Shown: positions 15,743 through 24,984 of the stretch, one piece after another
Layout of the letters: the number at the start of each line of letters is the position of its first letter
Numbering within the stretch: the stretch's first letter is position 1
NCBI RefSeq assembly: GCF_000308815.1
Contig: NZ_BAFX01000099.1
Location: forward strand, 1-59,143
Reading direction: 5' to 3'
Length of the DNA stretch: 59,143 nucleotides
From: Nocardia concava NBRC 100430
Lineage (GTDB): Bacteria > Actinomycetota > Actinomycetes > Mycobacteriales > Mycobacteriaceae
Translations under genes and position numbers: made by a program
The notes under the pieces: generated by a model
Told to the model about the DNA's origin: nothing
The model's input: only the letters and a program-made list of their open reading frames with translations
Database searches by the model: none

Positions 15743-16897
15743 ATGCGTCCTGAACGGATCGCGTGGGCGGGGCTCGCGGCCATGACCGTGTCCTTCGGCC
15801 TGAATTTCACCATGGGCGTCTTCTTCGCCCCGACCGCCGCCGCATACGGCCTCAGCGCCACCGCGATGGCGGTGGCCGCGGCGCTCGGCACCACCGTCAC
15901 CGGACTGGCCCAGCACCCGATCGGGCGACTGCTCGACAGCGTCGGGGCCAAGGCGGTGCTGATCGGCGGGCTCACGCTCATCTCCGGCAGCTATCTGGTG
16001 TTGTCGATGGTCACCCGCACCTGGGAATTCGTCGCGGCCTACATGGTGCTCGGCGGATTGGGGTTCGCCTCGTCGTCCACGCTCACGGTCACCACGCTGA
16101 TCGGCAGGGCGCGCGGCGATCAGGCCGGACCTTCGCTGGCCCGCGCCGCACTCGGTATCAACCTGGGGCAGTTGGTCACCCCGTGGGCGGCCACCGCCAT
16201 GTTCGAGCCGATCGGGGTGCGCGCCACCTACGCGGTGCTGGGCGCGATCGGGCTAGCCGTGACCGCCTATCTGGCCTGGCGGCTGCCCGCCAGCGCCAAG
16301 GCAGGCCGACCCGCGGGCGGCGGGGAATCCCTGCGCGGTCGAGGAAAGCTGCTGGTGGCCTTCGGATTACACGCGGCCACGCTCTACGTGGTGATCCTCA
16401 TGCTGCCCAAGCACGCCACCGAACTGGGCTGGAGCATCACCGATGCGGGCCGCCTGGTCGCCCTCGCGGCGCTCTCGGCGGGGCTGACCTCGGCCGCGAT
16501 GGTCCGACTGCTGCGCACCTATCGACCCGAAATCCTGCTGCGCGCACTGTATCTCGTGCGCATTGCCGCCCTGGTCCTGGCGGTCTTCGTCCCCGGACCC
16601 GGCGTGCTGATCGCGGTCGCGATCCTCTTCGGAGCCGCTTCGTTCCCGATCGTGCCGCTGACCATGGCCGTCATGTCGCGCGGCCTGGATCCGGCGCGCA
16701 TGGGCCGCACGCTGGCTCCGGCGTGGATCACGCACCAGCTTGCGGCCGCCGCCGGGTTGGGTGTCGCCAGCCTGATCCATGCCCAAACCGACAGTTACCG
16801 AGGCTATTTCGCGCTCGGCCTGCTGTTCACCCTCGCCTGCGTGGCGCTCGTGGCTCCGGCTCGCGCGTCCCGGCCCCAACTCGTCCCTGCCCACTAG
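15743..16897 (+). CDS. MFS transporter, 12-helix
   Basis: 384 aa; ATG with GGGAG upstream, 47 bp after the PPOX gene. Alternating hydrophobic helices throughout, with MFS signposts HPIGRLLDSVGAKAVLIGGL (motif A-like loop between helices 2 and 3) and LGINLGQLVTPWAATAMFEP in the first half. Small size and the lack of a long central loop fit a 12-TM drug/metabolite permease. Substrate unknown; operon context suggests the substrate or product of the adjacent oxidoreductase or hydrolase. Confidence 0.85.
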   Translation: MRPERIAWAGLAAMTVSFGLNFTMGVFFAPTAAAYGLSATAMAVAAALGTTVTGLAQHPIGRLLDSVGAKAVLIGGLTLISGSYLVLSMVTRTWEFVAAYMVLGGLGFASSSTLTVTTLIGRARGDQAGPSLARAALGINLGQLVTPWAATAMFEPIGVRATYAVLGAIGLAVTAYLAWRLPASAKAGRPAGGGESLRGRGKLLVAFGLHAATLYVVILMLPKHATELGWSITDAGRLVALAALSAGLTSAAMVRLLRTYRPEILLRALYLVRIAALVLAVFVPGPGVLIAVAILFGAASFPIVPLTMAVMSRGLDPARMGRTLAPAWITHQLAAAAGLGVASLIHAQTDSYRGYFALGLLFTLACVALVAPARASRPQLVPAH

Positions 16898-16943
16898 CAG
16901 TTCCCCTCATCACCGAGCAGTTCCCATCACCAAGGAGAGAACG

Positions 16944-17825
16944 ATGACCACCGCAGTGCCTATGACGACCGCAGTGCGCCACCACACCATCAAGATCCAG
17001 GACCTGGACGTCTTCTACCGCGAGGCCGGAGACCCGGCGAACCCGACAATCGTACTGCTGCACGGCTTTCCAAGCAGCTCCGCCATGTTCCGCAACCTGC
17101 TGCGCGACCTCGGCGACAGCTACCACCTGATCGCCCCCGACCACATCGGCTTCGGCCAGTCCGCCATGCCGCAGGTCGGCGAATTCGTCTACAGCTTCGA
17201 GAAACTCACCGAGATCACCCAGGAACTGCTCGACACCATCGGCCTCGACAAATTCGCGCTCTACATCCAGGATTACGGCGCTCCCATCGGCCTGCGCATC
17301 GCCTCCCGCAATCCCGAGCGGGTCACCGCGATCATCTCGCAGAGCGGCAACGCGTATCTCGAAGGCTTCACCCCGTTCTGGGACATCCTCTTCGCCCACG
17401 CCAAGGACCGCGCCGCGAACGAGGCCGAGGTGCGCAAGCTGCTCGAGCTCGACGCCACGAAATGGCAGTACCTGCACGGCGTTCCGGAGGACCGCCAGTC
17501 CCTGGTCAGCCCCGACACCTGGACGCTGGATCAGGCGTACCTGGATCGCCCGGGCAACAAGGAGATCCAACTGCAGCTGTTCTGGGACTACCAGTTCAAC
17601 CTGGACGGCTACCCCGCCTTCCAGAAGTACTTCGCCGAACACCGCCCGCCGGTGCTGATCGCGTGGGGCGAGCACGACGAGATCTTCGGCGCCGACGGCG
17701 CCCGCGCCTACCTGCGGGACCTGCCCGACGCCGAACTGCACCTGCTGAACGCGGGCCACTTCGCCTTGGAGACGCACGGCACGGAGATCGCCGGTCTCAT
17801 CCGAGAATTCCTCGCCCGGGTCTGA
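16944..17825 (+). CDS. Alpha/beta hydrolase, haloalkane/haloacetate dehalogenase-like
   Basis: 293 aa; AAGGAGAGAACG precedes the ATG. Canonical fold: oxyanion-hole LLHGFPSSS, nucleophile elbow ALYIQDYGAPIG with Asp110 as nucleophile, WGEHDEIFG for the acid, and NAGHFALETHG with the general-base His. An Asp (not Ser) nucleophile points to the dehalogenase/epoxide hydrolase branch. The spacer before it contains a partial tandem repeat of GCAGTTCCC...ATCACC (16900-16930). Third gene of the PPOX-MFS-hydrolase operon; ends tail-to-tail with the SDR gene. Confidence 0.85.
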   Translation: MTTAVPMTTAVRHHTIKIQDLDVFYREAGDPANPTIVLLHGFPSSSAMFRNLLRDLGDSYHLIAPDHIGFGQSAMPQVGEFVYSFEKLTEITQELLDTIGLDKFALYIQDYGAPIGLRIASRNPERVTAIISQSGNAYLEGFTPFWDILFAHAKDRAANEAEVRKLLELDATKWQYLHGVPEDRQSLVSPDTWTLDQAYLDRPGNKEIQLQLFWDYQFNLDGYPAFQKYFAEHRPPVLIAWGEHDEIFGADGARAYLRDLPDAELHLLNAGHFALETHGTEIAGLIREFLARV

Positions 17826-17836
17826 CGACCGACCGG

Positions 17837-18580
17837 TCAGAGGAAGCTGCCGCCGCCGTTGACGGCGACTGTCTGGCCGGTGAGGAAGGCGTTGCCGATC
17901 ACCATGAGAACCGCTTGGCCGATTTCGTCGGGAGTTCCGATGCGGCCTACCGGGAGGCGGTCGGCGACGCCTGATTCCTTCAGGGGCGCAGCCATTTCCG
18001 TGTCGATCAGGCCCGGGGCGACGGCGTTGACGGTGATGCCGTCGGAGGCAAGACGGGCGGCGTAGCCGCGGGTCAGGCCCTCCAGGCCCGCCTTGGAGGC
18101 GTTGTAGTGGACGCCGACCGCGCCGCCGCCGCGGGCCGCCACCGAGGAGATGTTCACGATTCGCCCCCAGCCGCGTTTGCGCATCCCCGGCACGACCGCC
18201 TGGGTGCAGAGGAAGGCGGACTTCAGGTTGATCGCCAGGGTCTGATCGAAGTCTTCCTCGGTGATGTCGTCGACGCTGCGAATGGTCGCGATGCCGGCAT
18301 TGTTCACCAGCACGTCGATCGGGCCGAGTTCGGCGACGACGCGCTCGGCCATCGCCTCCACCTCCGCCCGAACAGCGACATCCGCCCGGATCGCGATGGC
18401 CCGGCCTCCGGCCTTTTCGATCTCGGCGACCGTCGAGTCGGCCTCGTCGGATCGAGAGCGATAGTTCACCGCGACCGCCGCCCCGGCGTCGGCCAGGGCC
18501 AGGGTGATCCCCCGGCCGATGCCGCGAGACCCGCCGGTGATCAGAGCGACGCGGTCGGTCAATACGCTGCGTTCGTCCAT
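17837..18580 (-). CDS. Short-chain dehydrogenase/reductase (FabG-like)
   Basis: 247 aa. Rossmann TGGSRGIG at residues 15-22, NNAG at about 93-96, catalytic Ser145/146, Tyr159 and Lys163 (HYNASKAG), and a C-terminal TGQTVAVNGGG typical of 3-oxoacyl-ACP reductase-like SDRs. An NADP preference is suggested by NYRSRS after strand 2. Start ATG at 18580; the frame extends far upstream only because it shadows the ABC permease. Substrate not predictable. Probably transcribed on its own. Confidence 0.88.
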   Translation of the reverse strand: MDERSVLTDRVALITGGSRGIGRGITLALADAGAAVAVNYRSRSDEADSTVAEIEKAGGRAIAIRADVAVRAEVEAMAERVVAELGPIDVLVNNAGIATIRSVDDITEEDFDQTLAINLKSAFLCTQAVVPGMRKRGWGRIVNISSVAARGGGAVGVHYNASKAGLEGLTRGYAARLASDGITVNAVAPGLIDTEMAAPLKESGVADRLPVGRIGTPDEIGQAVLMVIGNAFLTGQTVAVNGGGSFL

Positions 18581-18655
18581 GCCATCGACCGTATGCCTTG
18601 GAGTGCGCTCCAGGTCAAGGGTTCCCGTGTGCAGCGCCGCGTAGCACACGCGAAT

Positions 18656-18697
18656 GTCCGGTCCGCGTGACGAAATCGCCTCGCGGACCGGACTTTT
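18656..18697. terminator. Hairpin after the ABC permease gene
   Basis: GTCCGGTCCGCG and its exact complement form a 12-bp stem with a 14-nt loop; TTTT follows on the plus side. It lies just beyond the permease stop codon (minus strand), so it can end permease transcripts, and it also blocks read-through from the left. Confidence 0.7.
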
Positions 18698-18705
18698 GCG
18701 ATCGC

Positions 18706-19527
18706 CTACTGCGTCCGCTGGTAAGTGCGGAAGGCCGACAGCGCCCAGACGAAGGCGAGCGCTGCCAGCCCCACCAGGTAGGCGAGGTGCGCGGCGACGG
18801 AGCCCGCGTCCGCCGTGCCCGCCAGGCCGGTGCGGCCGATGTCGACCGCCCAGGTCACCGGATTGAACTTCGAAATCCCCTGCACCCAGCCGGGCATCAG
18901 GGCCGGGGCCATCATGCCCGAGGACAGGAAGGTCAGGGGCAGGATGATGAGCTGGGACAGGCCGATCAGGGCGATCTGGCTGCGGGTGATCAACGCGATC
19001 GCCACCGAGCCCGCACAGAGGGTGGCCGCCAGCAGCGTGGCCGCCGCCAGCGCGAGCAGGATGCCGACCACGCCGCCGGGAAAGCGTGCGCCGCCGGCGA
19101 ATCCGATGAGCAGCACCAGCGCGGATTGCACCAATCCGATGGTGAGCTGGACGGCGAGCTGGCCCGCGACCACCGCGCTGCGCGAAACCGGCGCGGTGAG
19201 CAGCTGATTCATGACGCCGTTGTCGATGTCCTCGATATAGCCGGTACCCGCCCAGACACCGGAGTAGAGGACGGTCATCATCAGGACGCCGGGCGTCAGG
19301 AAGGTGATGTAGTTGGCCGCGCCGAATCCCGGAATGTCGCCCACGGATTTGAACACCTGGCCGAACAGCAGGATCCAGACGATGGGCTGCAGCAGGGCAG
19401 CGAACACGCCCCAGGATTCGCGCAGGGTGTTGACCATCCAGCGGCGGTAGATCTGCCCGGCGGCCACCAGCCAACCGGCCGTTGGGGTTTCGCGCACGGC
19501 GGGCACGTCGTAGGTCAGGGTGGTCAT
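18706..19527 (-). CDS. ABC-2 type exporter permease (DrrB-like)
   Basis: 273 aa. Six hydrophobic helices with the ABC-2 layout: cytoplasmic N terminus (QIYRRWMVNTLRESWGVFAA), then the GAANYITFLTPGVLMMTVLY segment, VLLIGFAGGARFPGGVVGIL and GLSQLIILPLTFLSSGMMAP, typical of DrrB/daunorubicin-type exporters. It overlaps the ATPase gene by 4 bp, so the two form one exporter. Export of a hydrophobic compound, drug or lipid is likely; the cargo is unknown. Confidence 0.9.
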   Translation of the reverse strand: MTTLTYDVPAVRETPTAGWLVAAGQIYRRWMVNTLRESWGVFAALLQPIVWILLFGQVFKSVGDIPGFGAANYITFLTPGVLMMTVLYSGVWAGTGYIEDIDNGVMNQLLTAPVSRSAVVAGQLAVQLTIGLVQSALVLLIGFAGGARFPGGVVGILLALAAATLLAATLCAGSVAIALITRSQIALIGLSQLIILPLTFLSSGMMAPALMPGWVQGISKFNPVTWAVDIGRTGLAGTADAGSVAAHLAYLVGLAALAFVWALSAFRTYQRTQ

Positions 19528-20546
19528 GCCGCCGCCTCCTTGTGGTCGCGGTGGTTGTCGGCACGATACGAGCGGCCCGCGTAGTGCAGGTACACATCGT
19601 CGAGGGACGGGTGGGAGATGGAGACCGCACCGAAACCGATGGCGGCGGCGTCGAATTCGGAGATGACGCGGCCCACGATGCCGGACGGGTCATCGGTGCG
19701 GGCGATGAGTTTCCCGTTGGGGCCGTCCTGTTCGACGACGATGTCCCGCAGCGACGGAATGGATTCGCCGAGCGCGCGCACGGCCGCCACATCCGGCTCG
19801 ATGAGTTCGACGGTGAGGGTGTCCCCGTCCAGCGTCGACTTCAGTTGTGCCGGTGTGCCTTCGATGACCGCGCGACCGTGGTCGATGATGACCAGCCGGT
19901 CACACAGCTCGTCGGCCTCCTCCAGATAGTGGGTGGTGAGCACCACGGTCAGCGCCGCCTCGGTGGACAGCCGCCGGATCTCCGACCACATCTCGGCGCG
20001 CGCCTGCGGATCCAGGCCGGTGGTGGGCTCGTCGAGGAACAGCACCGACGGCGTGTGCACCAGGCCGACGGCGACATCCAGCTTGCGGCGCATGCCGCCG
20101 GAGAGCTTGGACACCTTGCGATTTCGCGCATCCCCGAGCTGGAACTGGTCGAGCAGGCCGTCGGCCCGCGCCACGGCATCGTGGCGGGTCAGGCCGTGCA
20201 GCCGCGCGGCCATCACCAGGTTCTCGAACGGCGTCTGCCGCGGATCGGCCCCGGATCCCTGCGAGACATAGCCGATGCGATGCCGGATGGCGGCCGCGCC
20301 GGCGGTGACATCGAATCCGGCCACCCGCGCGCTGCCGGAGTCGGCCTGCGACAGGGTGGTGCAGATCTTGGTGGTGGTGGATTTGCCGGCGCCATTGGGG
20401 CCGAGCATCCCGTAGACGGTGCCCGCGGCAATGCTGAAACTCAGGCCGTCGAGCGCGCGGACATCGGGCTTGCGACGGCCGCCGGGATAGGTCTTGACCA
20501 GGTCGTGCACCTCGACCGCGGCCGAGGGCATGGGTGTGATGGACAT
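19524..20546 (-). CDS. ABC exporter ATPase (DrrA-like)
   Basis: 340 aa; ATG with GGAG upstream. Walker A GPNGAGKST at residues 49-57, Q-loop YVSQGSGADPRQTPFENLVM, signature LSGGMRRKLDVAVG, Walker B VLFLDEPTTGLDPQAR and switch LTTHYLEEADELCDRL. About 100 residues after the nucleotide domain form the extra C-terminal domain (SLDDVYLHYAGRSY) seen in DrrA. Paired with the permease gene and preceded by a PadR regulator gene on the same strand. Confidence 0.93.
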   Translation of the reverse strand: MSITPMPSAAVEVHDLVKTYPGGRRKPDVRALDGLSFSIAAGTVYGMLGPNGAGKSTTTKICTTLSQADSGSARVAGFDVTAGAAAIRHRIGYVSQGSGADPRQTPFENLVMAARLHGLTRHDAVARADGLLDQFQLGDARNRKVSKLSGGMRRKLDVAVGLVHTPSVLFLDEPTTGLDPQARAEMWSEIRRLSTEAALTVVLTTHYLEEADELCDRLVIIDHGRAVIEGTPAQLKSTLDGDTLTVELIEPDVAAVRALGESIPSLRDIVVEQDGPNGKLIARTDDPSGIVGRVISEFDAAAIGFGAVSISHPSLDDVYLHYAGRSYRADNHRDHKEAAA

Positions 20547-20705
20547 GTTTCGTCTCCTGTTGTCAGGTGAGACGAACGACCAGGCCACCGATCGATATGC
20601 TGGGTTTGCGGTTCGAGCATCCGGCGGTGAGCCGTCGGTCGTTCGGATTCGGCGGTGGCTCGGGTGTTGGCGCACTCGGGCCACTGTTGTTCTCGAGCTG
20701 ATTGC

Positions 20706-21386
20706 TCACTCGGGTGGTGTCGGCACCCCCCATTCCTCGAAGAATTTGTCGCTGACATCCGGCGGCACCCCGCCGGGATACTTGGTGACCAGTTCGTTCA
20801 TCCGCCACCAGCCGTCGAGACCGCCCAGCACCCCGGATTCGATGCGCTCGGCGAGCTCGGCGGTGAAGTCGCGCTCGGCCTCGAGCATGCGGATCTCGTA
20901 ATTACTCTCGACGAGCAATACCTCCGGCAGCCACGACAGCACGGGTTCGACCTCCTCGTTGATCTCGCCGATCCGCTTGTCCAGCATGGCGACCCGGTGT
21001 CGCAGCAACCCCACGGCCTCGTCCGGCGCGACCGCGGGCAGGAAGGACAGCGCGGCCATGAACCGCGGATACTCCTTCTCGGGTTCGGAAAGCCAGGCGC
21101 GCAACCACTCCCGCGCCTCGGTGATTCCGGAATCGGTGATCCGATACACCGTGCGCGCGGGCCGATTCCCGTCCTGCTCGGCCCCGACTATCTCGATGAA
21201 GCCTTGATTCAGCAAGGACTCCACCACCGGGTACAGCGCGCCGTAGTTGATCCGGACGCTGCCCTCTTTGCCGCGCTGCTTGAGCGTCTGCGAGATCTGG
21301 TACGGATGCATGGGCCGCTCCCAGAGCACCACCAGCACGGCCAGCGCCAACGGGTTGACCCGCCGGAACGTCCGCTTCGCGACCAC
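20706..21386 (-). CDS. PadR family transcriptional regulator
   Basis: 226 aa; GTG with AGGAGG upstream. Winged helix at the N terminus (NPLALAVLVVLWERPMHPYQ..., GALYPVVESLLNQGFIEIVG, RTVYRITDSGITEAREWLRA) followed by a long C-terminal helical dimerisation domain. PadR proteins repress transporter genes and release DNA on binding the drug or phenolic ligand. Same strand as and upstream of the ABC exporter. A tandem palindrome directly in front of its own start (21400-21437) suggests autoregulation of the whole operon. Confidence 0.9.
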   Translation of the reverse strand: MVAKRTFRRVNPLALAVLVVLWERPMHPYQISQTLKQRGKEGSVRINYGALYPVVESLLNQGFIEIVGAEQDGNRPARTVYRITDSGITEAREWLRAWLSEPEKEYPRFMAALSFLPAVAPDEAVGLLRHRVAMLDKRIGEINEEVEPVLSWLPEVLLVESNYEIRMLEAERDFTAELAERIESGVLGGLDGWWRMNELVTKYPGGVPPDVSDKFFEEWGVPTPPE

Positions 21387-21399
21387 GATCGCCTCCTAA

Positions 21400-21437
21400 T
21401 ACTCTGACCAGAGTACTCCTCTACTCTGATCAGAGTA
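21400..21437. promoter_or_regulatory. Tandem PadR operator
   Basis: Two 16-bp palindromes, TACTCTGACCAGAGTA at 21400-21415 and the perfect TACTCTGATCAGAGTA at 21422-21437. Their centres are 22 bp apart, two helical turns. They lie immediately upstream of the padR ribosome binding site and 25 bp before the phospholipase gene, so bound PadR could repress both directions. Confidence 0.8.
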
Positions 21438-21462
21438 ACCCTGTTTCCGCGATGCTTTCGGT

Positions 21463-22755
21463 GTGACCGTTTTTCTTCGCCGCACCGCGAGCCGCCGCAG
21501 TGTCCTGGCCGGGGCCGGAGCCCTCGCACTGGGCGCGGCGGTCGGCTGCCAAGACCAGCAACCCGCCTCCGAACCGCAAGCCACCGCTTCCGCACTACCC
21601 GCGCCCGCGGACTCCGGGATCGACCACATCGTCGTGGTGATGATGGAGAACCGCTCGTTCGATCACTATCTCGGCTGGCTGCCGGGCGCGAACGGCAAGC
21701 AGTCGGGGCTGAGCTTCACCGATCGAAACGGCAAGAAGCGCAAGACCTTCCATCTGGACACCACCACCCAGGGCTGCCAGTACAACGACCCGGACCACTC
21801 CTTCGACGGCGGCCGCACCGCGTTCAACGACGGCAAGTGCGACGGCTGGCTGCGCGCGGGCACCAATGACGAATTCGCGATCGGCTACTACCAGAAGAGC
21901 GATCTGGACTTCTACGGCAAGGCAGCCCCGGCCTGGACCGTGTGCGACAACTACTTCTCGGCGATCATGGCCGAGACCTACCCGAACCGGTGCTATATGC
22001 ACGCCGCACAGACGGACCGCATTCACAACTCGACGAAAATCTCTACGCTGCCGACGATTTGGGACAGTCTGGCGGCGGCGGGCATTCAGGCCCGCTACTA
22101 CTTCCACGATGTCCCATTCCTGGCGGCTTGGGGTGCGAAGTACCTGTCCATCAGCCGATTCTTCTCGAGCTTCCTGTCCGACTGCGCGGCCGGGACGCTG
22201 CCCGCCGTCTCGTTCGTGGACCCGAAATTCCTCGACGAGGCCACCGGCACCTCTGCCGACGACCACCCGCACGCGGATATCCGTGCGGGGCAGGCGTTTC
22301 TGAACCAGGTGTATCAGGCGGTTACCAAGAGCCCGGTATGGTCACGCACGCTGCTGATCATCAACTACGACGAGTGGGGCGGGTTTTTCGATCACGTGCC
22401 GCCGCAGACCGCGCCGGATGCCAACCCGGACTGGGGATTACGCGGATTCCGGGTGCCATGCCTGGTGATCTCGCCGCTGGCGCGTCGCAAGCACGTGGCG
22501 CACGAGGTCTACGACCACACGTCGGTCCTCAAGGCCATCGAATGGCGCTGGGGCCTACCGTCTTTGACGCCACGGGACGCCGCAGCACGCAACATCGCCG
22601 AAGTGCTCGACTTCACCGGAAAGCCGAATCTCGATGCCCCGCAATGGGATGTCCCCGCCTTTACCTCGAAGTCGTGCAACTCGTCCGTGGTGGCCGATTT
22701 CGAACAGTGGATCGGCCTGCGCAAACTGGCGGAGTCGGCGGGCTGGAAGCTCTGA
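21463..22755 (+). CDS. Tat-exported phospholipase C / phosphoesterase family protein
   Basis: 430 aa from a GTG. Tat-type signal peptide: basic start with RR pairs (FLRRTASRRSVLAGAGALAL) then a GAAVGC lipobox (Cys29), so probably a lipoprotein on the outer face. The phosphoesterase domain starts with IDHIVVVMMENRSFDHYLGW, the metal/phosphate motif of PlcA-D and acid phosphatases, and continues with ETYPNRCYMHAA, FVDPKFLDEATGTSADDHPH and INYDEWGGFFDHVPP. It likely hydrolyses phospholipid head groups. Shares the intergenic region with padR; ends 4 bp from the convergent AhpD-like gene. Confidence 0.9.
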   Translation: MTVFLRRTASRRSVLAGAGALALGAAVGCQDQQPASEPQATASALPAPADSGIDHIVVVMMENRSFDHYLGWLPGANGKQSGLSFTDRNGKKRKTFHLDTTTQGCQYNDPDHSFDGGRTAFNDGKCDGWLRAGTNDEFAIGYYQKSDLDFYGKAAPAWTVCDNYFSAIMAETYPNRCYMHAAQTDRIHNSTKISTLPTIWDSLAAAGIQARYYFHDVPFLAAWGAKYLSISRFFSSFLSDCAAGTLPAVSFVDPKFLDEATGTSADDHPHADIRAGQAFLNQVYQAVTKSPVWSRTLLIINYDEWGGFFDHVPPQTAPDANPDWGLRGFRVPCLVISPLARRKHVAHEVYDHTSVLKAIEWRWGLPSLTPRDAAARNIAEVLDFTGKPNLDAPQWDVPAFTSKSCNSSVVADFEQWIGLRKLAESAGWKL

Positions 22756-22759
22756 CGGG

Positions 22760-23248
22760 CTATTGCGCGGAGTGCCCCGGGAGGACGCAGACGGCGTCGA
22801 GGCCCAGGACGTGGTTGAGGCGGCCGAAGGCCAGCCAGGAGCCCAGGCACATGGAGAGTTCCACGATCTCGGTGTCCGTGTACAGCTTCTTCATGCGCTC
22901 GAAGAATTCGTCGTCGAGGCTGTGGTGGTCGAGGGCGTAGACCTCGGCGTATTCGGCGGCCATGCGGGTGCGGTCGTCGAAGTTCTCGGTGGTGCGCCAG
23001 TTGGTCACGTCGTCGGCGAAGGACTCCTCGACCTTCTCGCCATTGCGGTCGGTGCGCCAGTCCAGGCAGAACAGGCAGCCGTTGATCTGGGCGATGCGCA
23101 GCCGGGCGGCCTCGAATTCGCGCAGGCCCAGGGTGGAGTGGGAGTAGACGGCGAGGGAGAAGTTGGAGGCGGCCACGCCGATGCCGGGCACCATTTCGCC
23201 CCAGACGTAGCCGATCGGGTCCTTGCCCTCGGGGATGTCGATGATCAT
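22760..23248 (-). CDS. AhpD-like carboxymuconolactone decarboxylase family protein
   Basis: 162 aa; ATG with AAGGAG upstream. All-helical, with the CxxC motif INGCLFCLDWR (Cys58 and Cys61) preceded by REFEAARLRIAQ, as in AhpD-type thiol peroxidase partners. Likely a small redox enzyme. 19 bp downstream of the amine-dehydrogenase-like gene on the same strand, so the two are probably co-transcribed. Confidence 0.85.
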   Translation of the reverse strand: MIIDIPEGKDPIGYVWGEMVPGIGVAASNFSLAVYSHSTLGLREFEAARLRIAQINGCLFCLDWRTDRNGEKVEESFADDVTNWRTTENFDDRTRMAAEYAEVYALDHHSLDDEFFERMKKLYTDTEIVELSMCLGSWLAFGRLNHVLGLDAVCVLPGHSAQ

Positions 23249-23267
23249 TTCCTGCTCCTTTGGAATA

Positions 23268-24335
23268 TCACTGCCGGCCGAGCGTGCCGAAGGGCAGCGG
23301 GACGTCGAGGGCGTCGTAGAGGCCGGGTTCGGCATCGGCCAGCCAGGGGATGGCATTGACCAATCTGCCCACGGCCGTGGCGTTTCCGCCCGCCGAGTGA
23401 TTGCCGTCCTCGTCGGTGGCCTGGACGGTGATCTCAATGCGCGGGCGGCCCTCGATCAGGACGCGGTGCGCGCCGGCACCACTGGGCGGCTGCGGCCAGT
23501 CCGGCGCGCAGCTGGCGTGGATGCGGGTGATGTGCTCGATGACGATGCGCGGGCTGCCGTCGACGATGCCCTGCACCTCGAAGCGCACCGCGCCCTGGGT
23601 GCCCGCCTCGAACTTGCCCATGAGGTCGGTCTCGACGGTGTCGTCAAGGGCGCGGCGCTCCACCACCTCACGAATGTCGGTGAGCGCCACGCCGAGTCCG
23701 CGCGCGATCATGCGAATCTGCCCGCCCCACACCATGGTCGGGATGGTGGGCGCGAGCATGGGCGGCTGATAGTCCATGGGCTGGCCCATGCCGACCAGGT
23801 AGCGCACCGAATCGGGCTGGTCGTAGGTGGTGTAGTCGAAGATCTCCTGGCAGCGCAGGACATCCACGGTGCTGCCGAGGCCGGACATGAGCAGCGGCAG
23901 GATGTCGTTGCCCCAGCCCGGATCGATGCCGGAGACGAACAGGGATCCGCCGCCGTCATCGATGGCCTTGGCGACCCGGTCGCGGAGTTCGGCGGGAGCG
24001 CTGCGGTGGTCGTAGAGCGCGTAGAGCGCGGGCGTGACCACTACGGCTCCGGTGCGCAGGGCGCGTTCGATATCGGCGAGGGCGTCGTCGGGGCGAATGT
24101 CGCCGGAGGCGGCGTACACGATCGCCCGGGGTCCGGCGGCCAGGGCAGCATCGATGTCGTCGGTGGCCGCGACCCCCAATTCGGCGTCCAGCCCGGCCAA
24201 TTCACCGGCATCGCGCCCGACCTTGGCCGGATTGTGAACCAGGACGCCGGTCAATTCCAGCCCGGGGTGGGCGGCGACGGCCCGGATGGCGGCACGGCCC
24301 ACATTGCCCGTACCCCAGACCAGGGTGGAAATCAT
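23268..24335 (-). CDS. NAD(P)H-dependent amine dehydrogenase-like / dihydrodipicolinate-reductase-like oxidoreductase
   Basis: 355 aa from the ATG at 24335; sequence in the same frame before this is antisense to the SnoaL gene. Rossmann start MISTLVWGTGNVGRAAIRAV, then HPGLELTGVLVHNPAKVGRD, VVTPALYALYDHRSAP and SGIDPGWGNDILPLLMSGLG. The layout matches the DHDPR-like amine dehydrogenase family common in nocardiae and mycobacteria. Its physiological substrate is usually unknown. Divergent from the SnoaL-like gene, which may share its pathway. Confidence 0.8.
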   Translation of the reverse strand: MISTLVWGTGNVGRAAIRAVAAHPGLELTGVLVHNPAKVGRDAGELAGLDAELGVAATDDIDAALAAGPRAIVYAASGDIRPDDALADIERALRTGAVVVTPALYALYDHRSAPAELRDRVAKAIDDGGGSLFVSGIDPGWGNDILPLLMSGLGSTVDVLRCQEIFDYTTYDQPDSVRYLVGMGQPMDYQPPMLAPTIPTMVWGGQIRMIARGLGVALTDIREVVERRALDDTVETDLMGKFEAGTQGAVRFEVQGIVDGSPRIVIEHITRIHASCAPDWPQPPSGAGAHRVLIEGRPRIEITVQATDEDGNHSAGGNATAVGRLVNAIPWLADAEPGLYDALDVPLPFGTLGRQ

Positions 24336-24392
24336 GGGCGAACCGTAGCAAATGCTTGGTAGGTAAGGGTCCGATTCGGCTACATTGCGGTG

Positions 24393-24878
24393 ATGGATTT
24401 CGAAGCACTCGAAGCGATTCGCGCACTCAAGCACCGCTACCTGCGCGGCCTGGACCTGAAGCAGTGGGACGTGTACGGCGACACCATGTGCGAGGACATT
24501 GTCGGCAAATACGGCTCCCCCTCCGGCGGGCTGCCCGCCGAGTTCCGGGGCCGCGAGGCGATCGTCGACTTCATGCGCAAGTCGCTCGACGGCAAGAACA
24601 TCATCACCGTGCACGTGGCCAACCACGACGAGATCACCGTCGACGGTGATACCGCCACGGGCAGTTGGTTGCTGGAGGACACCGTCATCGCCGCCGACTA
24701 CGGCATTCTGATTCGCGGCGCGGCCTACTACACCGACACCTACCGGCGCGAGAACGGCGTGTGGCGCATCGCGACCACCGGCTACGAGCGCATCTACGAA
24801 TCCTCGCAGTCGACCGGCGACCTGCCCGGCTACACCCTCACCGCCAACCGCTGGGCCGAGTTCGCGACGCCCCGCTGA
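24393..24878 (+). CDS. SnoaL/NTF2-like protein
   Basis: 161 aa from ATG 24393 (GTG 24390 is an equally spaced alternative). Cone-shaped NTF2 fold: N-terminal helix FEALEAIRALKHRYLRGLD, DTMCEDIVGKYGSPSG, REAIVDFMRKSLDGK, GSWLLEDTVIAADYGILIRG and TYRRENGVWRIATTGYERIY. Family members act as isomerases, cyclases or dehydratases on hydrophobic ring substrates, often steroids or polyketides. Divergent by 57 bp from the amine-dehydrogenase-like gene. Exact reaction unknown. Confidence 0.85.
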   Translation: MDFEALEAIRALKHRYLRGLDLKQWDVYGDTMCEDIVGKYGSPSGGLPAEFRGREAIVDFMRKSLDGKNIITVHVANHDEITVDGDTATGSWLLEDTVIAADYGILIRGAAYYTDTYRRENGVWRIATTGYERIYESSQSTGDLPGYTLTANRWAEFATPR

Positions 24879-24984
24879 TCACTTCCGATCGGAAAGTCCT
24901 GCGCCCCACCGCATCCAGCGGTTAACGCGTTCTCGGCGCCTGTCGATCATGACTGCGATTGGTTCGAACAACGCTAGGAACAAC

